Source of the DNA: Opitutales bacterium UBA7389
GTDB taxonomy: Bacteria > Verrucomicrobiota > Verrucomicrobiia > Opitutales > Opitutaceae
Direction: 5' to 3'
NCBI GenBank assembly: GCA_002474325.1
Contig: DKNL01000089.1
Coordinates: forward strand, 1 to 16,420
Length of the DNA stretch: 16,420 nucleotides
In this document: piece after piece, positions 15,801-16,420 of the stretch
How the letters are laid out: every line of letters starts with the position of its first letter
Numbering within the stretch: the stretch's first letter is position 1
Made by a program: the position numbers and the translations under genes
Notes under the pieces: generated by a model
Seen by the model: only the letters and a program-made list of their open reading frames with translations
Database searches by the model: none
What the model was told of the DNA's origin: nothing

Positions 15801-16162
15801 GGGAAAGTGCGGATCGTATCGACTCGGTTCTTCACTTCATCGAGAGCTCGATCCAAATCATAGTTGTCGGATATCGTTAGTGACACTCTTCCGCTACTCG
15901 CAGACGCTCTAGAATCCATTTCCTCCAATCCTTCGACATCGAACAGATTTTCCTCTAGTCGGAGGACAATGGCTTCTTCAATTTCTGTAGGCGTTGAACC
16001 CCGGTACTGAACCTGGACCGAAATCGTCCGAGATGGGTAGTCGGGATATTCCTGCAGGACGATCTTATTGAGCCCGGAATAGATGCCAGCGCATACGATG
16101 CCCACCATAAGAATATTAGCGGCGACGCTATTTTTCGTGAACCATTCGATTAGCGTATGCAT
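12896..16162 (-). CDS. RND efflux transporter permease subunit (HAE1/AcrB-type superfamily)
   Basis: This inner-membrane proton-driven exporter normally works as a trimer with a periplasmic adaptor and an outer-membrane channel. It has 1088 residues. TM1 is near 13-33, a large periplasmic porter region follows, and a central membrane bundle starts near 335. TM4 is LGIVVDDAIVTGENV with proton-relay Asp398 and Asp399. The second half repeats this plan, with TM7 near 530-547, a second porter region and TM8-12 (about 882-1048). TM10 reads GVVVNDSLVMVDFIN: Asn962-Asp963 replaces the lysine (Lys940 of AcrB), a pattern of a separate HAE1-like clade whose substrates are mostly unknown. A Gly/Arg/Pro-rich insert (615-634) interrupts the second porter domain. 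It starts at ATG 16160-16162 without a Shine-Dalgarno site. The adaptor is not visible, unless it is the partial gene upstream. Drug or metal specificity cannot be told. Confidence 0.93.
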   Translation of the reverse strand: MHTLIEWFTKNSVAANILMVGIVCAGIYSGLNKIVLQEYPDYPSRTISVQVQYRGSTPTEIEEAIVLRLEENLFDVEGLEEMDSRASASSGRVSLTISDNYDLDRALDEVKNRVDTIRTFPIEAERPQITVAGLQERVITVVVSGDLSEFEMKRLGEEIRDELGGLEDITLTALKAVRPYEIAIEVPEATLREYGLTFDQVVRSVRNHSVDLSAGSIKTDGGNILLRTSQQAYTQAEFSEVPVLTTSDGTRITLADIAIVQDGFDEMPIEARFNGKRAIAVDVFRTGDQSAIDIGDTVKDFIIDKQERLPDGIELGYWQDDSGRIKGRLLTLRNSAVMGFCLVIVILSLFLRPTLAFWVSLGIPIAFAGSFFLLPVIGASLNLITLFAFILVLGIVVDDAIVTGENVYQHMQRGSDSLTAAIKGTQEVAIPVIFGVLTTMVAFSPIAMMTGLRGNFFKMIPIVVVPVLFFSIVESKFILPAHLKHCRGLGKTENENNFLVRFQRFFANGLESLILKYYRPALEFCLHFRYGTAALFIAILLVFIGYIAGDRLPYSSFPRLPRDRVSVTLQMPAGTTFEVTKSKIDEIEKHALDYKKELEEHYGKTIITDIFATAGGNPFGGGGPRGSRGPPAGVAENGELVVEMLPPEETGVQIGSREVTLALRDRVPPIPEAERFSFSFARGGGGALTIQLQGPSIDDLREVSEELQKVMAGYAGLYDIEDSFERSTEELELELKPAATNLGVTAQQLASQVRQAFFGAEAQKIQRGRDDVNVMVRYPREERRSLAALRTMMIRTQNGTEVPFEEVAQVVPGRALPSIQRIDRNRIIRVSADADTETVDVDAIELDLYANVIPDLIADYSGMAASLDGRARDQARNNEELLTGVYFVIAAIYVLLAIPFKSYTQPFIVMSAIPFGIIGALLGHMIMNFLLLDVLGRGNSPTSAVSMLSLLGMMALSGVVVNDSLVMVDFINRQVKKGMKLIDAVRLAGVRRFRPILLTSLTTFFGLLPLMFDPSTQSAFLIPMAVSLGWGIVFATTITLLLVPTITVIFEDIRVGLCKLYDRPIDRGFEQTGELADVADSFESVGRK

Positions 16163-16294
16163 GATGGACTAAGTTTGTTGGCAGTGAATTGCAGTGTCGT
16201 GTACTGGCGACAGTATTGATTAACTGGATTCAGTTCTCCTGAAAAAGTTATTTGCTATACTTTTGTATTTGAAAAACCGATTGATTGTAACGCG

Positions 16295-16420
16295 TTAGAA
16301 ACCACGCATTCCACCACCACCTCCGCGGCCGCCCGGACCTCTACGACCTCCGGCAGATATTTCGACGCCATTTGCTTCAGCCCATTCCCGAAGTTCCCCC
16401 ATTACTGGGAGCATCTGAGT
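16295..16420 (-). CDS. C-terminal end of an unidentified protein with Gly/Arg-rich tail (5' end outside window)
   Basis: An open frame on the minus strand enters from the window edge and stops with TAA at 16295-16297, giving 41 visible codons. It reads TQMLPVMGELREWAEANGVE, then ISAGGRRGPGG, and ends in a Gly/Arg-rich stretch closing with MRGF. The family cannot be recognised from this fragment. It lies 132 bases upstream of the RND permease in the same direction, where the periplasmic adaptor gene of such pumps usually sits, so an adaptor is the first guess. A Spy/CpxP-like or other secreted protein with a low-complexity tail is also possible. Support is an open frame with a helix-like acidic segment; the short length limits confidence. 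Confidence 0.55.
   Translation of the reverse strand, partial: TQMLPVMGELREWAEANGVEISAGGRRGPGGRGGGGGMRGF

Noticed and set aside
13907..15863. Several plus-strand frames inside the RND permease region.
   Set aside because: All are antisense to a continuous, conserved permease frame and have low-complexity or unfamily-like products.
1..16420. CRISPR array, tRNA, rRNA, IS element, toxin-antitoxin or phage-defence locus.
   Set aside because: No direct repeat array, clover-leaf sequence, transposase or known defence domain was seen in any frame. The content is housekeeping and efflux genes.

Overview
The window looks like a piece of a Gram-negative chromosome with balanced base composition. Protein flavour (for example the HTH-metallo-hydrolase fusion and the PhoX-like Tat lipoprotein), few clear Shine-Dalgarno sites and a REP-like intergenic repeat suggest a marine or aquatic Verrucomicrobiota member, probably class Opitutae. 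That placement rests on recognition only and no search was run. The genes are mostly housekeeping. There is no phage, IS element, CRISPR array, tRNA or rRNA, and no gene-free stretch over 300 bases.

Left part (1-6379): the 3' end of a glutamine-dependent NAD synthetase (nadE) is followed on the same strand by hemL (tetrapyrrole synthesis). tatC lies convergent to hemL. The roughly 250-base gap between them holds an inverted REP-like pair and a perfect 11-bp hairpin. tatC and ppdK (pyruvate phosphate dikinase) are divergent, and ppdK ends in a textbook intrinsic terminator.

Middle (6380-11874), all on the plus strand: hflX (ribosome-associated GTPase), a PhoX/DUF839-type protein with a twin-arginine signal and a lipobox (a likely client of the Tat system to which tatC belongs), a short-chain dehydrogenase, and an ABC-F ATPase.

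Right part (11863-16420), all on the minus strand: an RND efflux permease of the HAE1 type, preceded by the last 41 codons of an unidentified gene with a Gly/Arg-rich tail, and followed by a protein that joins an XRE-like DNA-binding helix-turn-helix to a glyoxalase II-like metallo-beta-lactamase domain. The last gene overlaps the 3' end of the ABC-F gene tail to tail by 12 bases.

No clear multi-gene novel system is visible. The most noteworthy items are the HTH-metallohydrolase fusion, the REP-like intergenic element, the buried Glu-to-Gln change in TatC, the RND permease lacking the usual TM10 lysine, and the palindrome ahead of the PhoX-like gene.
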